Under the pieces are notes generated by a model, which saw only the letters and a list, made by a program, of their open reading frames with translations, was not told the origin of the DNA and searched no databases. A program made the position numbers and the translations under genes. 17,415 nt of DNA from Pseudomonadota bacterium (lineage in GTDB: Bacteria > Desulfobacterota > Desulfovibrionia > Desulfovibrionales > Desulfovibrionaceae), in assembly GCA_023435825.1 (NCBI GenBank), contig JAEZMB010000095.1, forward strand, positions 1 to 17,415. The letters run 5' to 3'. Each line of letters starts with the position of its first letter. Position 1 is the stretch's first letter. Positions 5,553 to 15,100 of the stretch are shown here, in pieces.

Positions 5553-8066
5553 ATGAGCAAATACGTGCCCGAGGACGTCGAACGGAAATGGCAACGCATC
5601 TGGGAGGAAGGCGGCCACTTCCACGTGGAAGCCGACCCTTCAAAGCCCAAGTACTACGTCCTGGAAATGTTCCCCTACCCCTCGGGGCGCATCCACATGG
5701 GGCATGTGCGCAACTACTCCATCGGCGACGTGGTGGCCCGGTTCAAACGCATGGAAGGCCACAACGTCCTGCACCCCATGGGTTGGGACGCGTTCGGCAT
5801 GCCGGCCGAGAACGCCGCCATCAAGCACAAGCTGCATCCCGCCGCCTGGACCATCTCCAACATCGACTCCATGCGCACCCAGCTTAAGCGCCTGGGCTAT
5901 TCCTATGACTGGCGGCGCGAAATCGCCACCTGCCATCCCGGCTACTACGTTCACGAGCAGCGCTTTTTCCTGAAGTTCCTGGAAAAGGGGCTGGTCTACC
6001 GCAAGCACTCGCCCCAGAACTGGTGCGAAACCTGCGGCACGGTGCTGGCCAACGAACAGGTCATCGACGGCTGCTGCTGGCGCTGCGACCAGGCCGTGGT
6101 CCAAAAGGACCTGGAGCAATGGTTCCTGCGCATCACCGACTACGCCGAGGAACTGCTGGCCGACCTCGACCAGCTCGTCGGCGGCTGGCCCGAGCGCGTG
6201 CTTACCATGCAGCGCAACTGGATCGGCAAGTCCGTCGGCGCGGAGATCACCTTCAAGCTGGCTGAACCCGTGGCTGGCTCGGAGGGCGTCACCGTCTTCA
6301 CCACCCGGCCGGACACGCTGTTCGGGGCCACTTTCATGAGTCTGGCCGCCGAACATCCCCTGGTGCCGAGCCTCATCGCCGGCAAACCCCAGGAAGCGGC
6401 GGTGAACGCGTTCGTCGAGAAGGTCCGCAACATGGACCGCATCGTGCGCTCGGCCGATGATCTGGAAAAAGAGGGCGTGTTCACCGGGGCCTACTGTGTG
6501 AACCCGGCCACAGGCAAAAATATCCCCATCTACGTCGCCAACTTCGTGCTCATGGGCTACGGCACCGGCGCGGTCATGGCCGTGCCGGCCCACGACCAGC
6601 GCGATTTCGAATTTGCCCGCAAGTACGACCTGCCCCTGACCGTGGTCATCGAACCCAAGGGCGAAACCCTGGACGCCTCGGCCATGACGGCGGCCTATAC
6701 CGATCCCGGCGTGCTGACCGCTTCCGAGCAGTTCACGGGGATGGACAACGAGGCGGCCAAGGCGGCCATCATCGACTGGCTCGACGGTTCCGGGCGCGGC
6801 AAGAAAAGCATCAACTATCGTCTGCGCGACTGGAACATCTCCCGCCAGCGCTACTGGGGCGCGCCCATCCCGGTCATCTACTGCGAGTCCTGCGGCATCG
6901 TGCCCGTGCCCGACGCCGACCTGCCCGTGGAGTTGCCCCGCGATCTGGCGCTCATGCCCGACGGCCGCTCGCCCCTGCCCCATTCTCCGTCGTTTACCGA
7001 CGTCGCCTGCCCCAAATGCGGCGGCAAGGCCCGGCGCGAGACCGACACCCTGGACACCTTCTTCGAGTCGTCGTGGTACTTCGCCCGCTACGCCTCGGCC
7101 CGGGAAGCCGGCCGGCCGTTTGATCCGGCCGAGCTGGCCTACTGGCTGCCCGTGGACCAGTACATCGGCGGCATCGAGCACGCCATTTTGCACCTGCTCT
7201 ACTCGCGCTTTTTCGTCAAAGCCTTGCGCGACCTCGGCTATGTCGGCTTCGACGAACCGTTCGCCAACCTGCTCACCCAGGGCATGGTCATCAAGGACGG
7301 CTCGAAGATGAGCAAGTCCAAGGGCAACGTGGTCGATCCGGACCTCATGATCGGCAAGTACGGGGCCGACACGGTGCGCGTGTTCATCCTCTTTGCCGCG
7401 CCGCCGGAAAAGGATCTGGAGTGGAGCGACACGGGCATCGAGGGCGCTTCGCGCTTCCTGTCGCGCCTGTGGCGCTTGGTGACCGAGGAGCTTTCGGGCG
7501 TGCTGACCCCCATGCCGGCCTGCGCTCCGGCCGAGGCCCTGGGCCTGGACGGCCTGCCGCCCCTTTTCGCCGAGCTGCGCCGCCGCGAACACGCCGCCGC
7601 CGCCAAGGCCGGGGCCGACATCCGCGAGCGGTTCCAGTTCAACACGGCCATTGCCGCCGCCATGGAGCTGGTCAACTTCCTCTACGCCAACGTCGAGGCG
7701 CTGCGGGCCGAGCCCAAGGGGGCCAAGGCCGTGTCCTCGGCCGTGGCCACGCTCCTTACCGTGCTCTCGCCCATCGCCCCGCACATCTGCGAGGAGCTGT
7801 GGCAGACCGTGGGCCACTCGAGCCTGCTTTTGAACGAACCCTGGCCGACCCACGATCCGGCCGCCCTGACCTCGGACACGGTGGAAATCGTGGTGCAGGT
7901 CTGCGGCAAGCTGCGCGGCAAGCTCACCGTGCCGGCCGATGCCGACAACGCCGCCCTGGAACGCGCCGCCCTGGCCGAGCCCAACGTGGCCAAGCACATC
8001 GAAGGCAAGACCGTGCGCAAGGTCATCGTGGTGCCGGGCAAGCTGGTCAACGTGGTGGCGAACTAG
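5553..8066 (+). CDS. leuS: Leucyl-tRNA synthetase
   Basis: LeuS charges tRNA-Leu with leucine in the cytosol and edits mischarged tRNA. The 837 residues are near full length for the bacterial form. The class I HIGH motif is HMGH at residues 48-51 within YPSGRIHMGHVRN, and the KMSKS loop is KMSKS at 585-589. The inserted CP1 editing domain shows TTRPDTLFGAT (from 250) and HDQRDFEFA (347-355), so editing residues look intact. A zinc-ribbon-like CETC...CCWRC lies near 159-180. The C-terminal anticodon and tRNA-binding part is complete through VRKVIVVPGKLVNVV. AAGGAG precedes the ATG. A strong terminator follows 25 bases after the stop. Confidence 0.97.
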   Translation: MSKYVPEDVERKWQRIWEEGGHFHVEADPSKPKYYVLEMFPYPSGRIHMGHVRNYSIGDVVARFKRMEGHNVLHPMGWDAFGMPAENAAIKHKLHPAAWTISNIDSMRTQLKRLGYSYDWRREIATCHPGYYVHEQRFFLKFLEKGLVYRKHSPQNWCETCGTVLANEQVIDGCCWRCDQAVVQKDLEQWFLRITDYAEELLADLDQLVGGWPERVLTMQRNWIGKSVGAEITFKLAEPVAGSEGVTVFTTRPDTLFGATFMSLAAEHPLVPSLIAGKPQEAAVNAFVEKVRNMDRIVRSADDLEKEGVFTGAYCVNPATGKNIPIYVANFVLMGYGTGAVMAVPAHDQRDFEFARKYDLPLTVVIEPKGETLDASAMTAAYTDPGVLTASEQFTGMDNEAAKAAIIDWLDGSGRGKKSINYRLRDWNISRQRYWGAPIPVIYCESCGIVPVPDADLPVELPRDLALMPDGRSPLPHSPSFTDVACPKCGGKARRETDTLDTFFESSWYFARYASAREAGRPFDPAELAYWLPVDQYIGGIEHAILHLLYSRFFVKALRDLGYVGFDEPFANLLTQGMVIKDGSKMSKSKGNVVDPDLMIGKYGADTVRVFILFAAPPEKDLEWSDTGIEGASRFLSRLWRLVTEELSGVLTPMPACAPAEALGLDGLPPLFAELRRREHAAAAKAGADIRERFQFNTAIAAAMELVNFLYANVEALRAEPKGAKAVSSAVATLLTVLSPIAPHICEELWQTVGHSSLLLNEPWPTHDPAALTSDTVEIVVQVCGKLRGKLTVPADADNAALERAALAEPNVAKHIEGKTVRKVIVVPGKLVNVVAN

Positions 8067-8090
8067 GCCGCCGACGCCGCCAAGAATACG

Positions 8091-8126
8091 AAAAGCCGGG
8101 AGGACGTCCGTCCTCCCGGCTTTTTT
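8091..8126. terminator. Bidirectional intrinsic terminator
   Basis: GCCGGGAGGAC (8095-8105) and GTCCTCCCGGC (8110-8120) pair perfectly around a 4-base loop. Six Ts follow on the plus strand, and four As precede the stem, giving a T-run on the minus strand. It separates leuS from the converging hicB gene and should serve both. Confidence 0.92.
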
Positions 8127-8145
8127 GTTTGGGGATGGGGCTGGT

Positions 8146-8571
8146 TCAGGCCCGGTCGCTCCAAGCGCCGCAGCCGGCCCCAGGACCGGTCAGGGCTGCC
8201 CTGGCCGCTCGCAGCAGGAACGAGGAACGGCTGACCCCTTCCTCCCTGGCCCGGGCGTCTATGGCCTCCAAATCCGCTTGGGGCAGCATGACGTTGACAC
8301 GCACGTTTTTCGGCCTGGCTTCCGGCAGGGACACGAGCACGGCCACGCCGTCGGCGAAATCGGGATGGCGGGCCACGGCGTCCAAGGTCATGGGACGCGG
8401 CGGCGAAAGGCCGTCCTCAACCAGACCGCGCACATGCAGGGCCAGGGCCTCGGCCGCCATGCGCCGGGCTTCTTCCAGGGTCTCGCCGGCCGTGACGCAG
8501 CCCGGGAAATCCGGAAACGACACGCCCCAATCCGAGTCCGCGTCCTTGTGGATGACGGCGATATAGTCCAC
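8146..8571 (-). CDS. hicB: HicB family antitoxin
   Basis: HicB neutralises HicA by binding it and represses the operon. The N-terminal half is the degraded-RNase-H-like HicB fold: YIAVIHKDADSDWGVSFPDFPGCVTAGETLEEA then ALALHVRGLVEDG. The C-terminal part, VRVNVMLPQADLEAIDARAREEGVSRSSFLLRAARAAL in outline, has the strand-helix-helix layout of a ribbon-helix-helix DNA-binding domain. I start at the GTG at 8571 (141 residues) because GAGGGAGA lies just upstream and the family start aligns there. The ATG at 8601 would lie inside a perfect inverted repeat and has no ribosome site. hicA lies 105 bases upstream on the same strand. Confidence 0.9.
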   Translation of the reverse strand: MDYIAVIHKDADSDWGVSFPDFPGCVTAGETLEEARRMAAEALALHVRGLVEDGLSPPRPMTLDAVARHPDFADGVAVLVSLPEARPKNVRVNVMLPQADLEAIDARAREEGVSRSSFLLRAARAALTGPGAGCGAWSDRA

Positions 8572-8587
8572 GAAATTCTCCCTCTTC

Positions 8588-8625
8588 CTAGCATAAAACA
8601 TAACGACAGTTATGTTTTATGCTAG
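8588..8625. promoter_or_regulatory. Perfect 17-base inverted repeat between hicA and hicB
   Basis: CTAGCATAAAACATAAC (8588-8604) and GTTATGTTTTATGCTAG (8609-8625) are exact reverse complements around GACA. It ends 16 bases before the hicB GTG, beside its ribosome site. Being AT-rich and perfect, it is a likely HicB operator or an RNA hairpin controlling hicB; I cannot decide which. Confidence 0.75.
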
Positions 8626-8676
8626 ACAATCATTTTGACGCTGCATTTGCCATGTACTTTCGCTTTAGAAAGGAAC

Positions 8677-8874
8677 TTAGAATGAGGACCGCAGGGAGAT
8701 GCCGGCTTGGCGCTCGATGCTGCGCAGCGTGCCGGCCGGCAGATCTTTTTTCGGATGCGGCACCGTCACCCGGCCCGGCTTGGCAGCGTGCTTGAACTGG
8801 ACATGGGAGCCGGCCTGGGCGACCCGGAACCAGCCGTCGGCTTCGAGACGGCGTATGATCTCCCGGCTATCCAT
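8677..8874 (-). CDS. hicA: HicA family mRNA interferase toxin
   Basis: HicA is a small double-stranded-RNA-binding-fold toxin that cleaves mRNA and stops translation. The 65-residue protein is the usual size and carries the family pattern: SREIIRRLEADGW, then GSHVQFKH with the catalytic histidine as His-24, then RVTVPHPKKDLPAGTLRSIERQAGI. All expected residues are present, so it should be active. It precedes hicB, the common order. There is no ribosome site before the ATG; the preceding promoter would start the messenger about 2 bases before the start codon. The pair lies between the leuS terminator and the acyltransferase gene. Confidence 0.9.
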   Translation of the reverse strand: MDSREIIRRLEADGWFRVAQAGSHVQFKHAAKPGRVTVPHPKKDLPAGTLRSIERQAGISLRSSF

Positions 8875-8910
8875 CTGTGTGTAAAATCACACACGATGTG
8901 CGAAAGTCAA
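8872..8910 (-). promoter_or_regulatory. hicA promoter overlapped by a palindrome
   Basis: On the minus strand TTGACT (8910-8905), 16 bases, then GATTTT (8888-8883) preceded by TG at the extended -10 position. The predicted start is about 2 bases before the hicA ATG. Over the -10 box lies the inverted repeat GTGTGT/ACACAC (8877-8882 with 8889-8894), flanked by CATC and GATG, well placed for repressor binding. Confidence 0.5.
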
Positions 8911-8918
8911 GTCGCCTC

Positions 8919-10040
8919 TCAGACCGCCTTGGGCGCCGCCCGCCGCTTGCGCAGGGGCGCGCCGGTCAGCACGGCGTACAGCTTCGGCGTAAACCGGGAC
9001 AGGCCTCGGGCCAGCCAATACAGCAGGGTCAGGGCGGCCAGGCCCGGCAGCATGAAAGCCACGAGTTGGGCCGCCGGTCCCTGGGGCAGCCATGCGGCCA
9101 GAAGCCGCGTCTGCAGGATCGACACCGTGGGTTCGTGGGTCAGAAAAATGAAAAAGCTCGCCCCTGCCATGCGGTGCAGCAGCCCGCTGCCCATGATCCA
9201 CGGCTGGCGCGACAGACACCACAAGGCGACCACGCCGAGGATCTGATAGAACCGCTTGCCCACGGCATAGGCCACCACGTCCTGGGTCAGCCACGGGGCC
9301 AGCCCGACCAGGACCGTGGCCAGGACGAAAAGCGGCAGCAGCCACTTGTCCAGCCGGGCCGTGTCGCCCAGGTCAAGCCCGGACCGGGCCAGCAAGCCTC
9401 CAAGATAGAACCAGAACGCGAAGCCGCAAAAACCGTATTCGTCGGCCGGGCGCTCGACAAACCACAAGACGAACAACAGCCCAAGCCCGGCCAGCGGCAG
9501 CCGGCGCAACAACAGCAGAAACACCGGTGTCAGGGCAAAGATCTTCAGCAGCTCCCGCAGAAACCACAGCGGGTAATTGACCGGCGAGGTGTCGTAGCCC
9601 AAAAGCTTGGGCAGGATGCCGGCTTCCAGGATGTAGGAACGGCCGCCGAACTGGGCAATGCTGCCCACCCACAAAAACCAGGCGATCCAGATGGCGTTGA
9701 AGATGAGAAACGGCAGGCCGATGGAGTAAAGCTTGCGGCCCATGAGCTGCACGTAGCCGGCCGGAGTGAGTTCGAGCTTTCGCAGCAGCAGATAGCCGGA
9801 GATGGCGAAAAACAGCGGCACGGCCAGACAGGCCGGCCCCCGGTTGAAGGCCGTGGCCGCGAACTGGACCGCCGGGCCGTCAAAGGGAACCAGCACGCCC
9901 AGGAATCGGCCGCCGTGGCACAAAACGATCAGTCCGATGAGCACGATGCGCAGCACGTCGATGCGCGCCGAGACGCCGGCCTCGACCGGTCCGCGACAAG
10001 GGGCGTAACCGCCCGAGGGAGAAGGAAGAAGCAAAAGCAC
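8919..10040 (-). CDS. Acyltransferase 3 family membrane protein
   Basis: This is a multi-pass inner-membrane protein of the acyltransferase 3 (OafA/NodX-like) family, which transfers acetyl or other acyl groups to sugars, polysaccharides or lipids. The diagnostic opening is RIDVLRIVLIGLIVLCHGG, holding the family His, followed by PLFFAISGYLLL, NYPLWFLRELL and about ten hydrophobic segments, with FFIFLTHEP near the end and a basic tail RKRRAAPKAV. The substrate is unknown. The start is uncertain: no ATG lies near the domain. I use the GTG at 10040; a TTG at 10094 would add 18 residues, but codons upstream of about 9990 have poor third-position GC. It ends 44 bases before hicA, upstream on the same strand. 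Confidence 0.82.
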   Translation of the reverse strand: MLLLLPSPSGGYAPCRGPVEAGVSARIDVLRIVLIGLIVLCHGGRFLGVLVPFDGPAVQFAATAFNRGPACLAVPLFFAISGYLLLRKLELTPAGYVQLMGRKLYSIGLPFLIFNAIWIAWFLWVGSIAQFGGRSYILEAGILPKLLGYDTSPVNYPLWFLRELLKIFALTPVFLLLLRRLPLAGLGLLFVLWFVERPADEYGFCGFAFWFYLGGLLARSGLDLGDTARLDKWLLPLFVLATVLVGLAPWLTQDVVAYAVGKRFYQILGVVALWCLSRQPWIMGSGLLHRMAGASFFIFLTHEPTVSILQTRLLAAWLPQGPAAQLVAFMLPGLAALTLLYWLARGLSRFTPKLYAVLTGAPLRKRRAAPKAV

Positions 10041-10219
10041 TCCGAAAGATGGGGACAAAACGCCAAGGCTCGTGCCGCCCGGAAGCGCGGGCAAAAGCCG
10101 CGACCACAGCCACGTTGACTGCGTCGGATCATCCCCCCGGCCGGTTACGGCACGACCTGGACTGGCCCAGGCCCGACCCTCCCGGAGACGCTACGAACGC
10201 TTTTGGGGGCTTCTACCCG

Positions 10220-11752
10220 TCATGACCCACCAGGGCAAGCCGTGGCGGCCGGGGAAGGCTGCCCGCCCGCTGCGGGCTGCGGCCACGGAGCCAACGCCGT
10301 CGGCGCGTTCCAGGCCTCCCACACGGCCCTGGTCGGCGAGGCGATGGCCCGCCAAAAGGCCGGGAAACTCGCTGCCGTGACCTCCGCCTGGGGGCCGCCC
10401 AGGTCGAAATGGGCGGCAAAGGCCTCGCGACGGGCCGGGCACTGGCCCAGATCAAGGTAGGCCGCCTGCCAATCGGCCGGCCCCCGCTGCCCCCGGCCAT
10501 AGGTGGCCGACCAGACGTATTCCTCGCGCCAGCCGGTTCCGGGCTTGGCCAGATCCAGGGAATAGGTGGCCACGTCGAGTAGCTCCAGCGTGGCCCGGTC
10601 GTAGGTGTGGAGCTGGTAGCCGGGGTTGTTGCCGGTGATGGGCGAGATGGACGGGGCCAGCTCCATGCCGCCGGCCGGCTCGCCGCTTACTGTCTTCCAG
10701 ATGCGGAAATCGTCGCGGTGGACGTGGCCGGCAAAGGCCGCCTTGACGACGGTTGGCGCGTAGGCGGCCAGGAGTTTGGCGTAGGCGTCGTTTTGCTCCT
10801 CGCGCAGGAACCCTTTGTAGCGGTCCTCATCCTTGCGCGTCAGGGCCTCGCCGCTGGCCATGCTGTTGTCCCCGAGCGGGATGTGGGCCATGAGCCAGAC
10901 CTTTTCCCCGCGCGTCTTGGCCCCGGCCAGTTCGCGCTCCAGGAAGGCCAGCACCGGCTCGCCCAGACCCGGGTCCGGGTGTTTCACGGACAGGAAAATG
11001 TCGTTGATGACCACCAGCCGCACGCCGCCGGCCTCGGCCAGGGTCACGGCGTAGCAGCCGTACTGGGGATAGGTGGCCCCGAAATCGGCGCGGGCCGCCT
11101 CGTTTGGCAGCAGGGCGGCCATGGCCTGGGCGGTCAGGGTGAGGTAGGGGCTGTGGTGCGCGATGCGGTAGTCGCCCTCCACGCTGTCGTTGTTGCCCAG
11201 GGCCGCGTAGACCGGCACGCCCGGGAAACGCCGGGCCACTTCGCCGAAGAAATAGGCCACGGTCTTTTGGATGAAGGCCTCCAGCCCGGCCTGGGTCGTG
11301 TCCTTGGAGAGCTTGGGATAGAGCGTCCAGAACTCGTGGCACAAGAGGTCGCCCGGGAACAGGATGAAGTCCGGGCGCGGATTCCTGGCGGCCATGTCGT
11401 CCAGAAACGATTGGAACAGGGCGTTGTTGGTGTCCTGGCCGTAGGGCGACAGCCCCGGCTTGGACCGGGCCAGGATGGCCCGCCACCACTCCACGGGCGA
11501 GCCGGCCAGCTCGCGCACCAGGGAGGGATCGGCAAAGGGCGAAAAATGGACGTCGGAGAACAGCGCAAAAGTTCCCTTGGCTCCGGGCTGGGAGGCCGTG
11601 TAGGAGGCGGCCGGCCCCTGAGGGCACGATTCGTCGGCCAGCGCCGGCCAGACCGCCAAGGCCAGACAGGCCAGGACCGCCCAAAGCGCCCGTCCCGCCA
11701 TTCGCCAAAACCGCGCCGTCACCCCCTGTTCCCACATGCCCTGCCTGTTCAT
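10220..11752 (-). CDS. Secreted metallophosphoesterase, acid sphingomyelinase-like
   Basis: This is a 510-residue calcineurin-like phosphoesterase exported by a signal peptide (basic and amphipathic start, hydrophobic residues 21-37, cleavage probably after PALA). The two-metal motifs occur in order: FSDVHF (Asp-67, His-69), PGDLL (Asp-135), GNND (186-189), MAHIP (His-290) and GHVH (His-343, His-345). The overall pattern recalls acid sphingomyelinase-like phosphodiesterases and eukaryotic endopolyphosphatases. The usual GNH(D/E) histidine is Asn-188 here. Substrate unknown: a phosphodiester, nucleotide or polyphosphate are all possible. The frame is open to 11869, but the ATG at 11752 has GGGAGG just upstream and places the signal peptide properly. 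About 180 bases separate it from the acyltransferase. Confidence 0.85.
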   Translation of the reverse strand: MNRQGMWEQGVTARFWRMAGRALWAVLACLALAVWPALADESCPQGPAASYTASQPGAKGTFALFSDVHFSPFADPSLVRELAGSPVEWWRAILARSKPGLSPYGQDTNNALFQSFLDDMAARNPRPDFILFPGDLLCHEFWTLYPKLSKDTTQAGLEAFIQKTVAYFFGEVARRFPGVPVYAALGNNDSVEGDYRIAHHSPYLTLTAQAMAALLPNEAARADFGATYPQYGCYAVTLAEAGGVRLVVINDIFLSVKHPDPGLGEPVLAFLERELAGAKTRGEKVWLMAHIPLGDNSMASGEALTRKDEDRYKGFLREEQNDAYAKLLAAYAPTVVKAAFAGHVHRDDFRIWKTVSGEPAGGMELAPSISPITGNNPGYQLHTYDRATLELLDVATYSLDLAKPGTGWREEYVWSATYGRGQRGPADWQAAYLDLGQCPARREAFAAHFDLGGPQAEVTAASFPAFWRAIASPTRAVWEAWNAPTALAPWPQPAAGGQPSPAATACPGGS

Positions 11753-12156
11753 GCCGCCCTCCCGAGAGCCTTTTCCGATCCGTTGCTGCAGCCGGGTCCC
11801 ACGGCCGGCCCTCTCCCGCTTCTTGGGTTTCTTCCATGCTCCGGTCTTTCTGGCAACCCCGGCGGCCACGGACCCTTTGCCGTCCGGCCCTGCGGCGGCC
11901 AGCCGTTACCGCGTCCCTGGAGGCCGCGCCGCCGGGGCCAGGAGCCGCCGCCGGACCGGATTCCCTCAACGCGCCAGCGCAGGGACATGGGCGGCACAGT
12001 GCCATCGTCCGCCAATCCCCCTGCCCGACCGGCAAGGCACGGCCATGGGCGGCAAAACGCGGCGACCGCATTCCGGCCGCCGCGCTGGTTCCGTCGTGTT
12101 CCGCAGGCAAAACGCCAGGGCTTCTCCCCTGCCGCCGGCAGCGCGCGGCGGCCGGC
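11753..12156. other. 404-base spacer between RND pump and phosphoesterase
   Basis: I see no gene here. A small minus-strand hairpin, CAGGG/CCCTG around a 6-base loop (12116-12131), followed by GCGTTTTGCC, lies about 25 bases past the pump stop and may be a weak terminator. The 10-mer GGCAAAACGC occurs twice (12051-12060 and 12106-12115). No convincing promoter for the phosphoesterase was found. No outer-membrane channel gene fits in the gap. Confidence 0.5.
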
Positions 12157-15100
12157 CTACCGGTCGCCGTCTTCCGGTTTTCCCGCCTCCTTGGCCGCGC
12201 CCTGGGCCCCGCCCCGCGACACCAGCCGCTGGATGCCGCAGTAGAGCGCCGGCACGAAGTAGACGCCCAGGATGGTGGCCGCGATCATGCCGCCGAAGAC
12301 GGCGGTGCCCAGGGCGTGGCGGCTGGCCGCGCCGGCCCCCTTGGCCACGAGCATGGGCACGACGCCGAGGATGAAGGCGAACGAGGTCATAAGGATGGGC
12401 CGGAAGCGCAGGATGGAGGCCGAGACGGCGGCCTCGGCCGGGCTGTCGCCGGCTTCGTGGCGGGCCTTGGCGAATTCGACGATGAGAATGGCGTTTTTGG
12501 CGGCAAGGCCAATGAGCATGACCAGGCCGATCTGGGCGTAGACGTTGTTTTCGAGGCCCCGCAGCATTTGCGCGCCCATGGCTCCAAGCACGGCCATGGG
12601 CACGGCCAGGATGACGGCGAAGGGCACGGCCCAGGATTCGTACTGGGCGGCCAGCACCAGGAAGACCATGAGCAGGGCCAGGCCGAAGATGAAGACGGAC
12701 TGGCCGCCGGAAGAGGCTTCCTGGTAGGCGATGCCGGTCCAGGCGTAGCCGAAGCCCTGGGGCAGCTTGTCGCGGGCCAGCTCGGCCATGGTTGTAAGCG
12801 ACTGGCCGGAGGAGAAACCCGGGGGCGTGCCGCCGGAGATTTCCACGGTGCGGAAGAGGTTGAAGCGGCGGATGTATTCCGGGCCACGGATGTCCTTGGT
12901 CGCGCCCAGGGTGCTGAGGGGCACCATTTCGTTCATCGAGGAGCGCACATAAAAGCGTTCGATGTCGGCGGGGCTGGTGCGGAAGCGCGGCTCGGCCTGG
13001 AGCATGACGCGGTAGGTGCGGCCGAACTTGTTGAAGTCGTTGACGTAGAGGCCGCCCAGGTAGGTCTGCAGCGCCTCGAACACGGTCTTGGGCGGGATGC
13101 CCAGGGTTTGCACCTTGTCGCGGTCGAGGTTGTAGAAGAGCTGGGGCACATCCACGCTGAAGTCGGTGAAAAGGCCGGTGACGGCGGGCATGGTGCGGGC
13201 CTCGGCCAGGAAGTCGTAGGCCGTGGCGGCCAGTTCGGCCACCGGGCCGCCGGTACGGTCTTGGAGTTCAAACTGGAAGCCGCCGGTGGTGCCCAGGCCC
13301 GGGATGGGCGAGGGATTAAAGGCCATGACGATGGCTTCCTGGACCCCGGCGAACTGCCGGCGAGTGCGGTCCATGACCGCGTCCAGGGAGAGCTGGGGCG
13401 TGGCGCGGTCCTCCCAGGGCTTCAAGATGACGAACAGGACCGAGCTGTAGGAACTGTAGGTGCTGGTCAGCAGGTTGTAGCCGCCCAGGGCCAGCACGTC
13501 GGCCACGGCCGGGTCGGCGGAAAGGGCCGCTTCAAGCTGTTTGACCACGGCGTCGTTGCGCTCCAGCGACGCGCCCTCGGGCAGCATGGCGTTGACGATG
13601 AAATAGCCCTGGTCCTCGTCGGGCACAAAGCCCGTGGGCAGGGTGACGAGCAGATGCCAGGCCCCCGCGCCCACGGCGCACAGGCAGACGATGGTGAGGA
13701 GCATGCGCCGGATGGCCACCCGCACCCCGGCGGCGTAGCCGCGCGTGCAGGCGTCGAAGACGCGGTTAAATCCCCGGAAAAACGCGGCCAGCAGCCCCTT
13801 GCCCTCGCCGGCCGGACGCAGGATGAGCGCGCACAGGGCCGGGGACAGGGTGAGCGCACAGATGGCTGACAGGGCCACGGACACGGCCAGGGTCAGGGCG
13901 AACTGCTGGTAGAGCCGGCCGGTGACGCCGCCCATGAAGGCGACCGGCACGAACACCGAGATGAGCACCAGCGAGATGGCGATGACCGGGCCGGCCACTT
14001 CGGCCATGGCCGCCTTGGTGGCTTCCCTGGGCGGCAGTTTCTCGTGGTCGATTTTGTGTTGCACGGCCTCGACCACGACGATGGCGTCGTCCACGACGAT
14101 GCCGATGGCCAGCACCAGGCCGAAGAGCGTCAGGGTGTTGATGGAGAAGCCGAAGACCTGCATGAAGGCAAAGGCCCCGACCAGGGAGACGGGCACGGTG
14201 AGCATGGGAATGAGCGTGGCCCGGCCGTTTTGCAGGAACACGTAGACCACGATGAGCACCAGCAGCACGGCCTCGAACAGGGTTTTTATCACCTCGTGGA
14301 TGGAGGCGGTGACGAACTTGGTGGTGTCGTAGGGGATGGTGTAGCTGACGCCGGGCGGGAAATAGCTGGCCTGCTCGGCCATGATGGCCCGGATCTTGGC
14401 CACCACGTCCAGGGCGTTGGCTCCGGGCAGCTGGTAGATCTGGATGGTGCAGGTGGGATTGCCGTTAAGGCGCGTGAACGCGCTGTAGCTCTGGCTGCCC
14501 AGCTCCACCCGGCCCACGTCGCGCACGCGCACCATCTCGGCCCCCTTGCCGGTGCGCACGATGATGTCGGCGAATTCCTCGGGGTCGGCCAGGCGTCCCT
14601 TGACCTGGACGGACAGCTGGAACTCCTGGCCGGGAGGGGCGGGCGGCAGGCCGATCTGGCCGGCCGGGGCCTGGACGTTCTGCTCGCGGATGGCCTGGGC
14701 CACGTCGGAGGAGGTCAGGCCCAGGCGGGCGAGCTTGTCCGGGTCGAGCCATACGCGCATGCCGTAGTCGCGCTCGCCGAACACGGCCACGTTGCCGACG
14801 CCGGGCACCCGGGCCAGGGCGTCGGTGATGTTGATCTTGGCGTAGTTGTTGAGAAACAGCGTGTCCCGGCTGCCGTCGGGGGAGCTTAAGTTGATCACCA
14901 GCAGCATGTCCGGGGACTGTTTTTTGACCGAGATGCCCCGGCTGACGACTTCGGCGGGCAGGCGGGAGTTGGCCAGGGCCACGCGGTTTTGGACGTCCAC
15001 GGTGGCCAGGTCGAGGTCGCGGGAGATGTCGAAGGTGACGTTTAGGACCATGCGTCCGTCGTTGGAGCTGACGGAGTTCATGTAGAGCATGTCTTGTGCG

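Noticed and set aside
5640..7997. 785-codon open frame antisense to leuS
   Set aside because: It mirrors leuS in a GC-rich genome where stop codons are rare on the opposite strand. Its translation is Gly/Val/His/Ala-rich with no family motifs, and leuS is secure.
8572..8601. HicB starting at the ATG at 8601
   Set aside because: That ATG is within the perfect inverted repeat and lacks a ribosome site, while the GTG at 8571 has GAGGGAGA and gives the family N-terminus.
8146..11752. Mobile island or phage-defence cluster on the minus strand
   Set aside because: HicAB, an acyltransferase and a phosphoesterase are adjacent, but no integrase, transposase, attachment repeat, nuclease or helicase gene is present, and composition of the coding parts matches the surroundings.
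11836..13869. 677-codon plus-strand frame across the pump gene end and the spacer
   Set aside because: It is the complement of the RND pump gene, with a Gly/His/Asp-rich translation lacking any domain, and no ribosome site was seen.
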